64,000 bases of DNA from Bradyrhizobium sp. NDS-1. GTDB lineage: Bacteria > Pseudomonadota > Alphaproteobacteria > Rhizobiales > Xanthobacteraceae. Both the position numbers and the translations under genes were made by a program. Each line of letters opens with the position of its first letter. Position 1 is the first letter of the stretch. The notes beneath the pieces are model-generated. The model had not been told where the DNA came from. It searched no databases and worked only from the letters and a program-made list of their open reading frames with translations. Below, piece after piece: positions 7,629 to 17,158 of this stretch. Location: positions 4,139,501-4,203,500 of the forward strand of contig NZ_CP136628.1 of assembly GCF_032918005.1 (NCBI RefSeq), in the 5' to 3' direction.

Positions 7629-8123
7629 ATGGTGGGGCGGGATCAGCTCGACGGCGTCGATCTGAAGATCTTATCCGAGCTGCAGCAGGACGGACGGGTG
7701 CGCAACAACGAGCTGGCGCTGCGCGTCGGTGTGTCCGCGCCCAACTGCCTGCGGCGCCTCAAATCGCTGTTCAGTCGCGGCGTGATCCGCGCGGTGCGCG
7801 CGGTCATCGACGAACGGCTGCTTGGCTATGAGGTGGTGTCGTTCGTCTCGATCCAACTCGGCAGCCAAGCCCAGCCGGTGCTCGAGGCGTTCGAGAACTC
7901 GATCGCTGCGATCCCGCGCATCCAGCAGTGCTGGCGGATTTCAGGCGACACCGACTATCTCCTCAAATGCGTGGCGCCGAACGTCGAGAGCATGCGCCAG
8001 CAACTGCTGCATTTCGCAGCAATGCCCGATGTGAAGAACGTTCGCAGCTTCCCGGTGTTGGGGGTCGCCAAGGATGTGCCGCTGCCGTTGCAGGAGAGTC
8101 CGCGGGGCGCTTCGGCAGGATAG
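7629..8123 (+). CDS. Lrp/AsnC family transcriptional regulator
   Basis: A 164-aa regulator starts at ATG 7629 after a GGTGGGG site. Residues about 5-60 form the N-terminal winged helix-turn-helix (LDGVDLKILSELQQDGRVRN, GVSAPNCLRRLKSLFSRGVI), and the rest is the RAM ligand-binding domain (VSFVSIQLG, IQQCWRISGDTDYLLKCVAP, VKNVRSFPVLGVAKD). Lrp-type proteins form octamers that sense amino acids. The target is not evident: no transporter or catabolic gene is divergent from it, and the downstream gene is convergent. Confidence 0.9.
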   Translation: MVGRDQLDGVDLKILSELQQDGRVRNNELALRVGVSAPNCLRRLKSLFSRGVIRAVRAVIDERLLGYEVVSFVSIQLGSQAQPVLEAFENSIAAIPRIQQCWRISGDTDYLLKCVAPNVESMRQQLLHFAAMPDVKNVRSFPVLGVAKDVPLPLQESPRGASAG

Positions 8124-8165
8124 GCACAACGCTGTAGACGATGGCCCGGCGCGCCGTTGCGCGCC

Positions 8166-9194
8166 TCACCGGTACCGGCCGCGGAATTCGCGCGGGCTTG
8201 CTCCGGTCCAGCTGCGGAAGGCGCGCGAAAAGCTCTTCTCGTTGCGAAAGCCTGCGATCTCCGCGATACGTTTGATCGGGGCGCGGCCACGCATCAGCTC
8301 CTGCTTGGCGAGCTCGAACTTTGCTTCTTCCTTGAGATCGCGCAATGAGGTTGCTTCCTCGCGCAGGCGCCGATGCATGGTGCGGGTGGAGAGCGCAAGC
8401 TCGCTCGCGACGTCCTCGGCGCCGAGGCTGCGTCCCCGCGCATTGCGGAGCACGCGGCGGACACGCTCGACCAGCAGGCGGTCGCGGCGATAGGGCAGCA
8501 CGGTCAGCCTGAGCGCGCCCTTGAGCATGTTGTCGAGATCGGCTGCGCTGCGCGTGAGCGGCAGCGAGAGATAATGCTTGTCGAAGACGATGCGGGCGCG
8601 GGCGGCGTCGAAGCGGATGTTGCGGCAAAAGATGGTCGGGTAGACCGAGACATGACCGGGCTCTGGATAAGGGAATTCCGCCGCGCGGAGCGCGATCGCG
8701 GAATCCACCGCCCAACAGGAGAAGCCGAGCACGTAGCGAAGCAGGGTGACGAGGCAGAATTCGCGTAAGGCTCCGAGATCGTGCAGCTCCCGGATGGACA
8801 CCACGGCAGTCTCGTCGCCAACCTCGAGATCAAGTTGCACGTCCTCGGTGAGCAGGCGGTGATGGCGGCACCAGCGCTTGAGCGCGACCTCCAGCGTCGG
8901 CGCCGTGATCGAGGCGCGGCACAGCATGCCATAGGAGCCCCAAGGCAGCCGCCGCGAGAACCAGCCGAGCGCCTCGTCATCCAGCTCGCGCATGGCATGG
9001 CCCGCCAGGGCCTCGAACTGGGCGGCGGTGACCCGCCCGTCCGGAGAATTGACAAGGTCTGGCGCTACCTGACCCCGGCTTAACGCCTCGGCCGGGTCGC
9101 GGCCGTAGCGCGCATAAGCCGCAACCACGCCGCGGACGAAGGCGGCGGGAGTCACGGCGCGGCGCGAGGTCGCGGTGGCGGCTTGAAAAGTCAT
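8166..9194 (-). CDS. AraC-family regulator, likely of leucine degradation
   Basis: The 342-aa protein starts at ATG 9194 behind GGAGGAG. The N-terminal 200 residues fit the arabinose-binding-like domain of the OruR/ArgR AraC group (FEALAGHAMRELDDEALGWF, YGMLCRASITAPTLEVALKR). The C-terminal 100 residues are the double helix-turn-helix (LGAEDVASELALSTRTMHRR, IKRIAEIAGFRNEKSFSRAF, TGASPREFRGRYR). It is divergent from the isovaleryl-CoA dehydrogenase operon across a 111-bp gap, so it probably controls that operon. A MerR-type LiuR fills this role in Pseudomonas. Confidence 0.9.
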   Translation of the reverse strand: MTFQAATATSRRAVTPAAFVRGVVAAYARYGRDPAEALSRGQVAPDLVNSPDGRVTAAQFEALAGHAMRELDDEALGWFSRRLPWGSYGMLCRASITAPTLEVALKRWCRHHRLLTEDVQLDLEVGDETAVVSIRELHDLGALREFCLVTLLRYVLGFSCWAVDSAIALRAAEFPYPEPGHVSVYPTIFCRNIRFDAARARIVFDKHYLSLPLTRSAADLDNMLKGALRLTVLPYRRDRLLVERVRRVLRNARGRSLGAEDVASELALSTRTMHRRLREEATSLRDLKEEAKFELAKQELMRGRAPIKRIAEIAGFRNEKSFSRAFRSWTGASPREFRGRYR

Positions 9195-9305
9195 CGGAAC
9201 TCCTCCGGAAAATCCTCGCCAAGTTTGGCGGAAAATGCAACCTTTTCGACCGCACGAGGGCCGCGATACCGCTAGGTTCAGAGCCCAAAATACGGAGGAA
9301 TCGCC

Positions 9306-10478
9306 TTGAACATCCCGAGCATCGACTTCGATCTTGGCGAAGACATCGGCATGCTGCGCGACACGCTTCGCGCCTTCGTGGAGGCGGAGATCACTCCGCG
9401 CGCGGCTGAGATCGAGAAGGCCAATCTGTTTCCCGCGGACCTTTGGAAGCGCTTCGGCGAGCTCGGCCTGCTTGGCATGACCGCGCCGGAGCAGTATGGC
9501 GGCTCCAGCATGGGCTATCTCGCCCATATCGTCGCCATGGAGGAGATTTCGCGCGGCTCGGCCGCGGTCGGGCTGTCCTACGGCGCGCATTCCAACCTCT
9601 GCGTCAACCAGATCCGCCGCAACGGCAACGACGCACAGCGCCAGCGCTATTTGCCGAAGCTGATCTCCGGCGAATATGTCGGCGCGCTCGCGATGTCCGA
9701 GCCGGGTGCCGGCTCCGACGTCGTCTCGATGAAGCTGCGCGCCGACAAGCGCGGCGACCGCTATGTGCTCAACGGCTCGAAGATGTGGATCACCAATGGC
9801 GGCGACGCCGACGTGCTGGTGGTCTACGCCAAGACCGATCCGGAGGCCGGCCCGCGCGGCATGACCGCGTTCCTCGTCGAGAAGGGATTTAAGGGCTTCA
9901 CCCACGGCCAGCATCTCGACAAGCTCGGCATGCGCGGATCCAACACCTATCCCTTGTTCTTCGACGAGTGCGAGGTGCCGGAGGAGAACGTGATGGGCAA
10001 AGTGGGCGAGGGCGTCAAGGTGCTGATGTCCGGCCTCGACTATGAGCGCGCAGTGCTCTCGGGTGGGCCGCTTGGCATCATGGCGGCCTGCATGGACGCG
10101 GTCGTACCCTACATGCACGAGCGCAAGCAGTTCGGTCAGCCGATCGGCGACTTCCAGCTGATGCAGGGCAAGCTTGCCGACATGTATGCGACCTGGCAGG
10201 CGACGCGCGCCTATGTCTATGCGGTGGGCCGCGCTTGCGACCGTGCCGATCACGCGCGCAGCTTGCGCAAGGATGCGGCTGCTGCGATTCTCTATTCCGC
10301 GGAGAAGGCAACCTGGATGGCGGGCGAGGCGATCCAGGCGCTCGGCGGGGTTGGCTACACCAGCGAATTCCCCGTGGGGCGTCTCTGGCGTGACGCAAAA
10401 CTCTACGAGATCGGTGCGGGCACCTCGGAGGTCCGCCGCATGCTGATCGGTCGCGAACTGATGGCCGAGACGGCTTAG
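9306..10478 (+). CDS. ivd: Isovaleryl-CoA dehydrogenase
   Basis: The 390-aa acyl-CoA dehydrogenase starts at TTG 9306, with CGGAGGA six nt upstream and no better start. FAD and substrate motifs are complete: [32 protein letters not shown] and [20 protein letters not shown] with the final [20 protein letters not shown]. The segment [17 protein letters not shown] carries the catalytic glutamate at the position typical of isovaleryl-CoA dehydrogenases. It converts isovaleryl-CoA to 3-methylcrotonyl-CoA in leucine breakdown and heads the operon with both carboxylase subunits and HMG-CoA lyase. Confidence 0.95.
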   Translation: MNIPSIDFDLGEDIGMLRDTLRAFVEAEITPRAAEIEKANLFPADLWKRFGELGLLGMTAPEQYGGSSMGYLAHIVAMEEISRGSAAVGLSYGAHSNLCVNQIRRNGNDAQRQRYLPKLISGEYVGALAMSEPGAGSDVVSMKLRADKRGDRYVLNGSKMWITNGGDADVLVVYAKTDPEAGPRGMTAFLVEKGFKGFTHGQHLDKLGMRGSNTYPLFFDECEVPEENVMGKVGEGVKVLMSGLDYERAVLSGGPLGIMAACMDAVVPYMHERKQFGQPIGDFQLMQGKLADMYATWQATRAYVYAVGRACDRADHARSLRKDAAAAILYSAEKATWMAGEAIQALGGVGYTSEFPVGRLWRDAKLYEIGAGTSEVRRMLIGRELMAETA

Positions 10479-10502
10479 AACCTTCACTTCATTGGAATCA
10501 TC

Positions 10503-12107
10503 ATGCCGCTCCATTCCAGCATCGATCCGTCATCATCAGACTTTGCGCGCAATTCAGAGGCTATGCGCACCCTCGTCGCGGACCTGCGCGAGAAGCTCAG
10601 TCAGGTCGCCGGCGGGGGCGGCGAGGTCTCGCGCAACCGCCACACCGCGCGCGGCAAGATGCTGGCCCGCCAGCGCGTCGATCTGCTGGTCGATCCCGGA
10701 ACCTCGTTCCTGGAGCTGTCGCCGCTCGCGGCGTATGGCCTCTATGGCGGCGACGTGCATTCGGCGAGCGTCGTCACCGGCGTCGGGCGCATTGCGGGAC
10801 GCGAATGCGTGATCGTCGCCAATGACGCCACCATCAAGGGCGGCACTTACTACCCGATGACCGTGAAGAAGCATCTACGGGCGCAGGACGTCGCGCGGCA
10901 GAACAATCTTCCTTGCGTCTACATGGTCGATTCCGGCGGCGCCTTCCTGCCGCTGCAGGACGAGATCTTTCCGGACGAGCGGCATTTCGGCCGCATCTTC
11001 TATAACCAGGCGCAGATGTCGTCACAGGGCATTCCGCAGATCGCGATCGTGATGGGCTCCTGCACGGCCGGCGGCGCCTATGTGCCCGCGATGTCGGACG
11101 AGAGCATCATCGTGCGCAACCAGGGCACCATCTTCCTCGGCGGCCCGCCGCTGGTGAAGGCGGCGACCGGCGAGGTGGTCAGCGCCGAGGAGCTCGGTGG
11201 CGCCGACGTGCATTCGCGGCAGTCCGGCGTGACCGACCATTACGCCCAGAACGATGCCCATGCGATCGGAATCGCGCGGCGCATCGTCGGCACGTTGAAA
11301 CCGCCGGCGCGGCCGAACCTCAACATGCATCCACCGCGCGAGCCGCTGTTTGCGGCGGAGGAGATCTACGGCGTGGTGCCGGTCGACGGCAGAAAGCCGT
11401 TCGACGTGCGCGACATCATCGCGCGCGTGGTTGATGGTTCCGAATTCGACGAATTCAAGAAACTCTACGGCACGACGCTGGTGTGCGGCTTCGCCCATAT
11501 CTGGGGCTATCCAGTCGGCATCATCGCCAACAACGGCATTCTCTTCAGTGAGAGTTCGCTGAAAGGTGCGCATTTCATCGAGCTGTGCTGCCAGCGCGGC
11601 ATTCCCCTGGTGTTCCTGCAGAACATCACCGGCTTCATGGTCGGCAAGAAGTACGAGGCCGGCGGCATCGCGCGCGACGGCGCCAAGCTGGTGACGGCGG
11701 TCGCGACCGCCTCGGTGCCGAAATTCACCGTCGTGATCGGCGGCTCCTATGGCGCCGGCAATTACGGCATGTGCGGCCGTGCCTATTCACCGCGCTTCCT
11801 CTGGATGTGGCCGAATGCGCGCATCTCGGTGATGGGCGGCGAGCAGGCCTCGATGGTGCTGAGCCAGGTCCGGCGTGACAATATCGAGGCCAAGGGCGAC
11901 AGCTGGTCGAAGGACGAGGAAGATAAATTCCGCGAGCCCATCCGCGCGCAATATGAGAGCCAGGGGCACCCATATTACGCGACCGCGCGCCTCTGGGACG
12001 ACGGCGTGATCGACCCGGCCGATACGCGCCTCGTGCTCGGCCTCGGCCTCTCGGCGGCGTCGAATGCGCCGATCGAGCCGACGAAATTCGGCCTGTTCAG
12101 GATGTGA
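10503..12107 (+). CDS. mccB: Methylcrotonyl-CoA carboxylase beta (carboxyltransferase) subunit
   Basis: The 534-aa carboxyltransferase moves the carboxyl group from carboxybiotin to 3-methylcrotonyl-CoA. Both crotonase-like halves are present: the N-half has [34 protein letters not shown] and [17 protein letters not shown]; the C-half has [37 protein letters not shown] and [20 protein letters not shown]. It starts 25 bp after the dehydrogenase stop and ends four bp before the alpha-subunit ATG, so the two subunits are tightly coupled. Confidence 0.96.
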   Translation: MPLHSSIDPSSSDFARNSEAMRTLVADLREKLSQVAGGGGEVSRNRHTARGKMLARQRVDLLVDPGTSFLELSPLAAYGLYGGDVHSASVVTGVGRIAGRECVIVANDATIKGGTYYPMTVKKHLRAQDVARQNNLPCVYMVDSGGAFLPLQDEIFPDERHFGRIFYNQAQMSSQGIPQIAIVMGSCTAGGAYVPAMSDESIIVRNQGTIFLGGPPLVKAATGEVVSAEELGGADVHSRQSGVTDHYAQNDAHAIGIARRIVGTLKPPARPNLNMHPPREPLFAAEEIYGVVPVDGRKPFDVRDIIARVVDGSEFDEFKKLYGTTLVCGFAHIWGYPVGIIANNGILFSESSLKGAHFIELCCQRGIPLVFLQNITGFMVGKKYEAGGIARDGAKLVTAVATASVPKFTVVIGGSYGAGNYGMCGRAYSPRFLWMWPNARISVMGGEQASMVLSQVRRDNIEAKGDSWSKDEEDKFREPIRAQYESQGHPYYATARLWDDGVIDPADTRLVLGLGLSAASNAPIEPTKFGLFRM

Positions 12108-12111
12108 TGCG

Positions 12112-14115
12112 ATGGACCGCTCAAAGCTCTACCGGCGTTTTCGCACGCTCCTCATCGCGAACCGCGGCGAGATCGCCTGCCGCGTCATCCGCACCGCCCG
12201 CGCGATGGGCCTGCGCACGGTCGCAGTCTATTCCGAGGCCGACCGCGACGCGATGCATGTCGCGCTCGCCGACGAGGCCGTGCTGCTCGGGCCAGCGCGC
12301 GCCCGGGACAGCTATCTCAATGTCGAGCGGCTGATCGAGGCCGCGCGCAAGACCGGCGCGGAGGCCGTGCATCCGGGCTACGGCTTCCTGTCGGAAAATG
12401 CCGAGTTCGCGGGGGCTTGCTTCGATGCGGGCCTCGTCTTTGTCGGCCCGACCTCCGGGATGATGAATGCGATGGGTTCGAAGTCCGGCTCCAAGGCGCT
12501 GATGGAGAAGGCCGGCGTGCCGCTGGTGCCCGGCTATCACGGCGAGGCGCAGGACGATGCAACGCTGGCGAAGGCGGCCGAGAAGGTCGGCTTCCCGATC
12601 CTGGTGAAGGCGTCCGCGGGCGGCGGCGGCCGCGGCATGCGGATCGTGCGCTCGGCGGACGAACTCGGTCCCGCAATCGTCAGTGCCAAGCGGGAGGCAA
12701 AGGCCGCGTTCGGCGACGACCGCATGCTGATCGAGAAGTATGTCGACAATCCCCGGCATATCGAGGTGCAGGTGATCGGCGACAGCCACGGCAATCTCTT
12801 GTCCCTGTTCGAGCGCGAATGCACGTTGCAGCGGCGGCACCAGAAGGTGATCGAGGAGGCGCCGTCGCCGACGCTCAATCCTGCACAGCGCGAGACCGTC
12901 TGTGCGGCGGCGCGAAAGGCGGCGGGCGCGGTGAACTATGTCGGCGCCGGCACGATCGAGTTCGTGTCCGACGGCAAAGACGTGTTCTTCATCGAGATGA
13001 ACACCCGTCTGCAGGTCGAGCATCCCGTGACCGAGCTGATATCAGGCATCGATCTGGTCGAATGGCAGTTGCGCGTCGCCTTCGGCGAGGCACTGCCGCT
13101 GAAGCAGGACGAGATCAGGCTCAACGGCCATGCCGTCGAGGCGCGCATCTACGCGGAAAACCCGACCAAGAACTTCATGCCGTCGGTCGGCCGGATTTCC
13201 ACCTGGCGGCTGCCGGAGGAAACCGGGGGCCTCCGCATCGACGCCGGCTACCGCGAGGGCGACAGCGTCTCACCCTATTACGACGCCATGCTGGCAAAGA
13301 TGATCGCCTGGGCGCCGACGCGGGATGTCGCGATCGAGCGGCTGAACCGCGGGCTGGAGGAGTCCGACGTCCGCGGCATCGTCACCAACATCCCGTTCCT
13401 GTCGGCGCTGATGACGCATCCGAAGGTGCGGACGAATGCGATCGACACCGGGTTCATCGAGCGCGAGCTGGCGGTGCTGACGTCCGCCTCGCCGGCGCCC
13501 GGGGAGCTCGAGCTCTGCGCCGCCGTGGCCGCCGTCGTCAACGACGAGCAGCAGGCCGCACGGGCCCAGGCGAATTCGCCCTGGCAGACGTTCGGCTGGC
13601 AGCCGGTCGGCCGGCGCCAGCGCAGCTTTGCCTTCCGCGTCGGCCACGGGCCCGAGCAGAAGATCATCCTGAACTACGGCAGCGGGCCGTCTACGCTGGT
13701 GATCGGCGAGCGCGAGCTGGCGTTTGCAATCGCGCCGAAGGACGGCGGTTTCGACCTGACGCTGGATGGCGTCAAGTCCTCCGTCGCGGCCGTGATCAAC
13801 GGCCACGAGCTCTACTTGCGCACGCGCAACGGCCGCTTCGACCTGCACTGGGTCGATCCGTTCGGCGGCGAGAGCGAGGAGCAGACCGGCGAGGACAAGA
13901 TCGCAGCGCCGCTGCCGGGAACGGTGGTCGCCGTATTGGCCGAGGAGGGCGCAACGCTCGAGAAGGGCGCGCCGATCCTGACGCTCGAAGTGATGAAGAT
14001 GGAACAGACGCTGCGCGCGCCCTATGCCGGCGTGCTGAAATCCATCAAGTGCAAGGTCGGCGACATCGTGCAGGAGGGTGTCGAACTCGCCGTGGTCGAG
14101 CCGGCGGGAGAGTGA
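12112..14115 (+). CDS. mccA: Methylcrotonyl-CoA carboxylase alpha (biotin carboxylase) subunit
   Basis: The 667-aa biotin-dependent subunit starts at ATG 12112. Domain order: biotin carboxylase N-lobe (LLIANRGEIACRVIRTARAM), ATP-grasp with the glycine loop KASAGGGGRGMRIV and MNTRLQVEHPVTELISG, the C-lobe, a linker domain characteristic of acyl-CoA carboxylases, and a C-terminal biotinyl domain whose lysine lies in LEVMKMEQTLRAPYAG. It carboxylates biotin with ATP and bicarbonate and passes CO2 to the beta subunit. The family length fits, and no frameshift is seen. Confidence 0.96.
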   Translation: MDRSKLYRRFRTLLIANRGEIACRVIRTARAMGLRTVAVYSEADRDAMHVALADEAVLLGPARARDSYLNVERLIEAARKTGAEAVHPGYGFLSENAEFAGACFDAGLVFVGPTSGMMNAMGSKSGSKALMEKAGVPLVPGYHGEAQDDATLAKAAEKVGFPILVKASAGGGGRGMRIVRSADELGPAIVSAKREAKAAFGDDRMLIEKYVDNPRHIEVQVIGDSHGNLLSLFERECTLQRRHQKVIEEAPSPTLNPAQRETVCAAARKAAGAVNYVGAGTIEFVSDGKDVFFIEMNTRLQVEHPVTELISGIDLVEWQLRVAFGEALPLKQDEIRLNGHAVEARIYAENPTKNFMPSVGRISTWRLPEETGGLRIDAGYREGDSVSPYYDAMLAKMIAWAPTRDVAIERLNRGLEESDVRGIVTNIPFLSALMTHPKVRTNAIDTGFIERELAVLTSASPAPGELELCAAVAAVVNDEQQAARAQANSPWQTFGWQPVGRRQRSFAFRVGHGPEQKIILNYGSGPSTLVIGERELAFAIAPKDGGFDLTLDGVKSSVAAVINGHELYLRTRNGRFDLHWVDPFGGESEEQTGEDKIAAPLPGTVVAVLAEEGATLEKGAPILTLEVMKMEQTLRAPYAGVLKSIKCKVGDIVQEGVELAVVEPAGE

Positions 14116-14116
14116 C

Positions 14117-15028
14117 ATGAGCGACCAGGTTCGCATCATTGAAATGGGGCCGCGTGACGGGCTTCAGAACGAGAAAACGCCCGTCAGCGTCGAGGCCCAC
14201 ATTGCCTTCATCGAGGCGCTGGTCGCGGCCGGCCTGAACACTGTCGAGGTCGGCGCCTTCGTCTCGCCCAAGGCGATCCCGCAAATGGCAAGCTCCGACG
14301 CCGTGCTGCGAGGCGTGAGCCACCTGTCCGGCGCCGAATTCCACGTGCTGGTGCCGAACGAGAAGGGTTATGACGCCGCGCGTGCTGCCGGCGCGCAAGT
14401 CGTCTCGGTGTTTGCCGCCGCTTCGGAGGGATTTTCGCGGGCCAACATCAACTGCACCGTCGCGGAGTCCATCGAGCGGTTCAAGCCGGTGCTCGCGCGC
14501 GCCAAGGCCGAGGGCGTCAAGGTGCGCGGCTATATTTCCTGCGTGCTGGGCTGCCCGTTCGACGGCGAGATCAAGCCGAAGGCGGTGGCCGACCTGGCGA
14601 GCACGCTGTTTGAACTGGGCTGCTACGAGATCTCGCTCGGCGACACCATCGGCGTCGGCACGCCAGCCAAGGCCAAGGAGATGCTGCGCGCGGTAGCCGC
14701 CAACGTTCCCTCAGCCAAGCTCGCGATGCATTTCCACGACACCTACGGCCAGGCGCTCGCCAACCTCTATGCGGGGATGGAGGAGGGCGTGCGCGTCGTC
14801 GACGCTGCCGCCGGCGGCCTCGGCGGCTGTCCCTATGCGCCGGGAGCAACGGGCAACGTCGCCACGGAGGATGTCGTCTACATGCTCGAAGGCATGGGCG
14901 TCAGGACGGGCATCGACATGGAGAAGCTGCTGGCGGCCACGAACGAGATGAGCGGCGTGCTGGGCAAGCCGCCGGTCAGCCGTGTGACGTCTGCGCTGAA
15001 TGCGAAGAAGAAGCGGGCTGCTTCGTAG
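14117..15028 (+). CDS. Hydroxymethylglutaryl-CoA lyase
   Basis: The 303-aa TIM-barrel lyase cleaves HMG-CoA to acetoacetate and acetyl-CoA, the last step of leucine degradation. Diagnostic motifs are EMGPRDGLQNE at the N-terminus, SLGDTIGVGTP, AMHFHDTYGQALANLYAGME and the catalytic cysteine loop GGLGGCPYAPGATGNVATED. It starts one base after the carboxylase alpha stop with a GGGAG site and is the last gene of the operon. No methylglutaconyl-CoA hydratase gene is present between ivd and this gene. Confidence 0.95.
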   Translation: MSDQVRIIEMGPRDGLQNEKTPVSVEAHIAFIEALVAAGLNTVEVGAFVSPKAIPQMASSDAVLRGVSHLSGAEFHVLVPNEKGYDAARAAGAQVVSVFAAASEGFSRANINCTVAESIERFKPVLARAKAEGVKVRGYISCVLGCPFDGEIKPKAVADLASTLFELGCYEISLGDTIGVGTPAKAKEMLRAVAANVPSAKLAMHFHDTYGQALANLYAGMEEGVRVVDAAAGGLGGCPYAPGATGNVATEDVVYMLEGMGVRTGIDMEKLLAATNEMSGVLGKPPVSRVTSALNAKKKRAAS

Positions 15029-15052
15029 GGTCGCTAGCGCCGCCTTCAGGTG

Positions 15053-15139
15053 CCGTAGGGTGGGCAAAGGCGCAAAGCGCCGCGCCCACCATCTTTCCAT
15101 GATCGAGACAGGTGGTGGGCGCGCTTCGCTTTGCCCACC
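15053..15139. repeat. Palindromic intergenic repeat, copy 1
   Basis: An 87-bp element begins CCGTAGGGTGGGCAAAGGCG and ends GCGCTTCGCTTTGCCCACC. Outer arms GGTGGGCAAAG and CTTTGCCCACC can pair across the element, and inner GC-rich palindromes add to the fold. A close copy lies inverted at 19961-20047. I recall this sequence class as a dispersed intergenic repeat of Bradyrhizobium. Confidence 0.85.
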
Positions 15140-15150
15140 GAGACCTGCGC

Positions 15151-16077
15151 TTAGGCCGCCTTCAGCCCCACATCCGGCAGGCGCGGCCGGTTCTTGAGCG
15201 CCTTGGCCATCATCGCCTCGACCTCGGCCTTCTCCTGCGGCAGCAACGCGAGGCGCGGCGGGCGGGTCAGCGCGGTGCCGCGGCCCATGATGTGCTCGCA
15301 CAGCTTGATGCACTGGACGAGGTCCGGCCGCGCATCGAGATGCAACAGCGGCATGAACCATTCGTAGAGCGGCATGGCCTCGGCAAAGCGCCCGGCCCTG
15401 GCCAGACGGAACAGCGTTTCGCCCTCGCGCGGAAAAGCGTTCGACATGCCCGAGACCCAGCCCACGGCCCCCATCGCGACGCTCTCGACGATGACGTCGT
15501 CGAGCCCCGCGAACAGCACGAAGCGGTCGCCGACCATGTTGCGGGTGTCGATGAAACGGCGGGTATCGCCGGAGGAATCCTTGAAGCAGACGACGGTGTC
15601 GACGTCGGCGAGCGAGACCAGGATGTCCGGGGTGACATCGTTCTTGTAGATGGGCGGATTGTTGTAGAGCATCACCGGCAGGTCTGTTGCGCTGGCGACG
15701 GCACGGAAATGCGCAGCGGTCTCGTGCGGCTTCGACGAATAGACCAAAGCCGGCATCACCATCACGCCGTCAATGCCGACACGCGCGGCTTCCTTGGCCG
15801 TCTCGACCGCAAAGGCCGTGGTGAATTCGGCGATGCCGCACAGCACGGGCACGCGGCCCGCTGCGACCGACTTCGCGGTCTCCATGATCGCGATCTTCTC
15901 CTTGCGCTCCAGCGAGGTGTTCTCGCCGACCGAGCCGCAGACGATCAGGCCGGAGACGCCGTCGCGGATCAACCCGTCCATCACCTTGGCGGTTGCGTCG
16001 ATATTGAGGGACAGGTCGTCGTTGAACTGGGTGGTGACAGCCGGGAAGACGCCTTCCCAGGAAATGCGTGGGCTCAT
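15151..16077 (-). CDS. DHDPS/NAL-family aldolase or dehydratase
   Basis: The 308-aa class I aldolase-fold enzyme starts at ATG 16077. Motifs are GVFPAVTTQFNDDLSLN, GVSGLIVCGSVGENTSL (substrate loop), VMLYNNPPIY (catalytic Tyr) and VVCFKDSSGD (Schiff-base Lys). The family covers dihydrodipicolinate synthase, N-acetylneuraminate lyase, KDG aldolase and hydroxyproline-pathway deaminases. Because it is the last gene of a TRAP-transporter operon with a catabolic GntR regulator, a role in breaking down the imported acid is more likely than lysine synthesis; the substrate cannot be named. Confidence 0.88.
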   Translation of the reverse strand: MSPRISWEGVFPAVTTQFNDDLSLNIDATAKVMDGLIRDGVSGLIVCGSVGENTSLERKEKIAIMETAKSVAAGRVPVLCGIAEFTTAFAVETAKEAARVGIDGVMVMPALVYSSKPHETAAHFRAVASATDLPVMLYNNPPIYKNDVTPDILVSLADVDTVVCFKDSSGDTRRFIDTRNMVGDRFVLFAGLDDVIVESVAMGAVGWVSGMSNAFPREGETLFRLARAGRFAEAMPLYEWFMPLLHLDARPDLVQCIKLCEHIMGRGTALTRPPRLALLPQEKAEVEAMMAKALKNRPRLPDVGLKAA

Positions 16078-16150
16078 TGTTTGCTCCGATTGGAATTGTG
16101 CCGGCGGATCGTTCAATCCGCCGGCATTGGACGTGAGGGGATGGATGGAA

Positions 16151-17134
16151 TCAGAGCGTCGCGCCGACCTTGCGCAGCTCGGCGAGGACGGGGGCCTTGG
16201 GCAGCCAGATCTTGTCGAACTCGGCAATGACGGCCTCGGTATCCTTGGCGTCGACCTGGCGGATCGGGATCGGCGCCTTCTTGAAGTTCTCGATCAGTGC
16301 CGGCTCGTTGCCGGCAAGCTCGTCGATCTGCGCGTCCAGTGTCGACTTCACCAGCTTGGTGATCAGCTCGCGGTCGGCGGGCGGCAGCGACTGCCAGACC
16401 CGGCCCGATACGACGGCTGCCATCGGCATGAAGACGGCGTTCATCTGCAGGATCACCTTCGACACCTTGTCGAAGCGCTGGTTCCAGGAAAATTCGAGAT
16501 CGGCCTCGAGGCCATCGACCTGGCCGTTGGCCATCGCGTCGAACACCTGCGGCGTCGGGATCGGGGTGGGCGCTGCGCCCAGCGAGGAATAGAAATCGCG
16601 ATAGACCGGCGTCGGGTTGATCCGGAGCTTCATGCCCTTGATGTCGGCCAGCGTATTCAGATCCTTTGAGGAGAACACCGCGCGCATGCCTGTGATACCC
16701 CAGCCGAGCCCGATCGTGCCGGTCTCCTGCGGCAGTACTTCGAACAGCTTCACCGCCGCCGGATGCCGCACGAACTTCGCCACGGACGGCGTCGAGCGGA
16801 CAATGTAGGGCGCGTTGATCGCGGCGATATGCGGCACGCGCGAGCCGAGCTCGGCGGCCTGGATGAAACCCATGTCGAGCGCGCCCGACTGCAATTGCTG
16901 CATCATCGCGGTTTCGTTGCCGAGCTGGCCGGAGTGAAACACGGTTAATGTCAGGCGGCCATTGGAGGCCGCCTTGAGATCGTCGCCGAATTTGAGCGCG
17001 GCCTTGTTCCAGGAATGACCGTTCGGCGTGATCAGGCCGAGGCGGAATTCCTTGGCCTGGGCGAGCGCCAGCGACGGCGCGAACACCGATGCGGCGGCAC
17101 TGGCGGCGAGAAAGCGGCGGCGTGAGAGCGGCAT
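16151..17134 (-). CDS. TRAP transporter substrate-binding protein (DctP type)
   Basis: The 327-aa periplasmic receptor has a signal with twin arginines (PLSRRRFLAASAAASVFAPS, cleavage after ALA about residue 25). The body follows the DctP fold: KEFRLGLITPNGHSWNKAAL, FHSGQLGNETAMMQQLQSGALDMGF, GMKLRINPTPVYRDFYSSLGAAPTPI and QVFDAMANGQVDGLE. In this family the Arg in MKLRIN contacts the ligand carboxylate. It binds an organic acid and delivers it to the DctQM pair encoded just upstream in the same operon. Confidence 0.92.
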   Translation of the reverse strand: MPLSRRRFLAASAAASVFAPSLALAQAKEFRLGLITPNGHSWNKAALKFGDDLKAASNGRLTLTVFHSGQLGNETAMMQQLQSGALDMGFIQAAELGSRVPHIAAINAPYIVRSTPSVAKFVRHPAAVKLFEVLPQETGTIGLGWGITGMRAVFSSKDLNTLADIKGMKLRINPTPVYRDFYSSLGAAPTPIPTPQVFDAMANGQVDGLEADLEFSWNQRFDKVSKVILQMNAVFMPMAAVVSGRVWQSLPPADRELITKLVKSTLDAQIDELAGNEPALIENFKKAPIPIRQVDAKDTEAVIAEFDKIWLPKAPVLAELRKVGATL

Positions 17135-17158
17135 GGTCGGGCTTCCTTCTAGATGGGT

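Noticed and set aside
9195..10514. Extension of the AraC frame to a 782-aa protein
   Set aside because: The extra N-terminal part lies antisense to ivd and lacks coding character; ATG 9194 has a strong GGAGGAG site.
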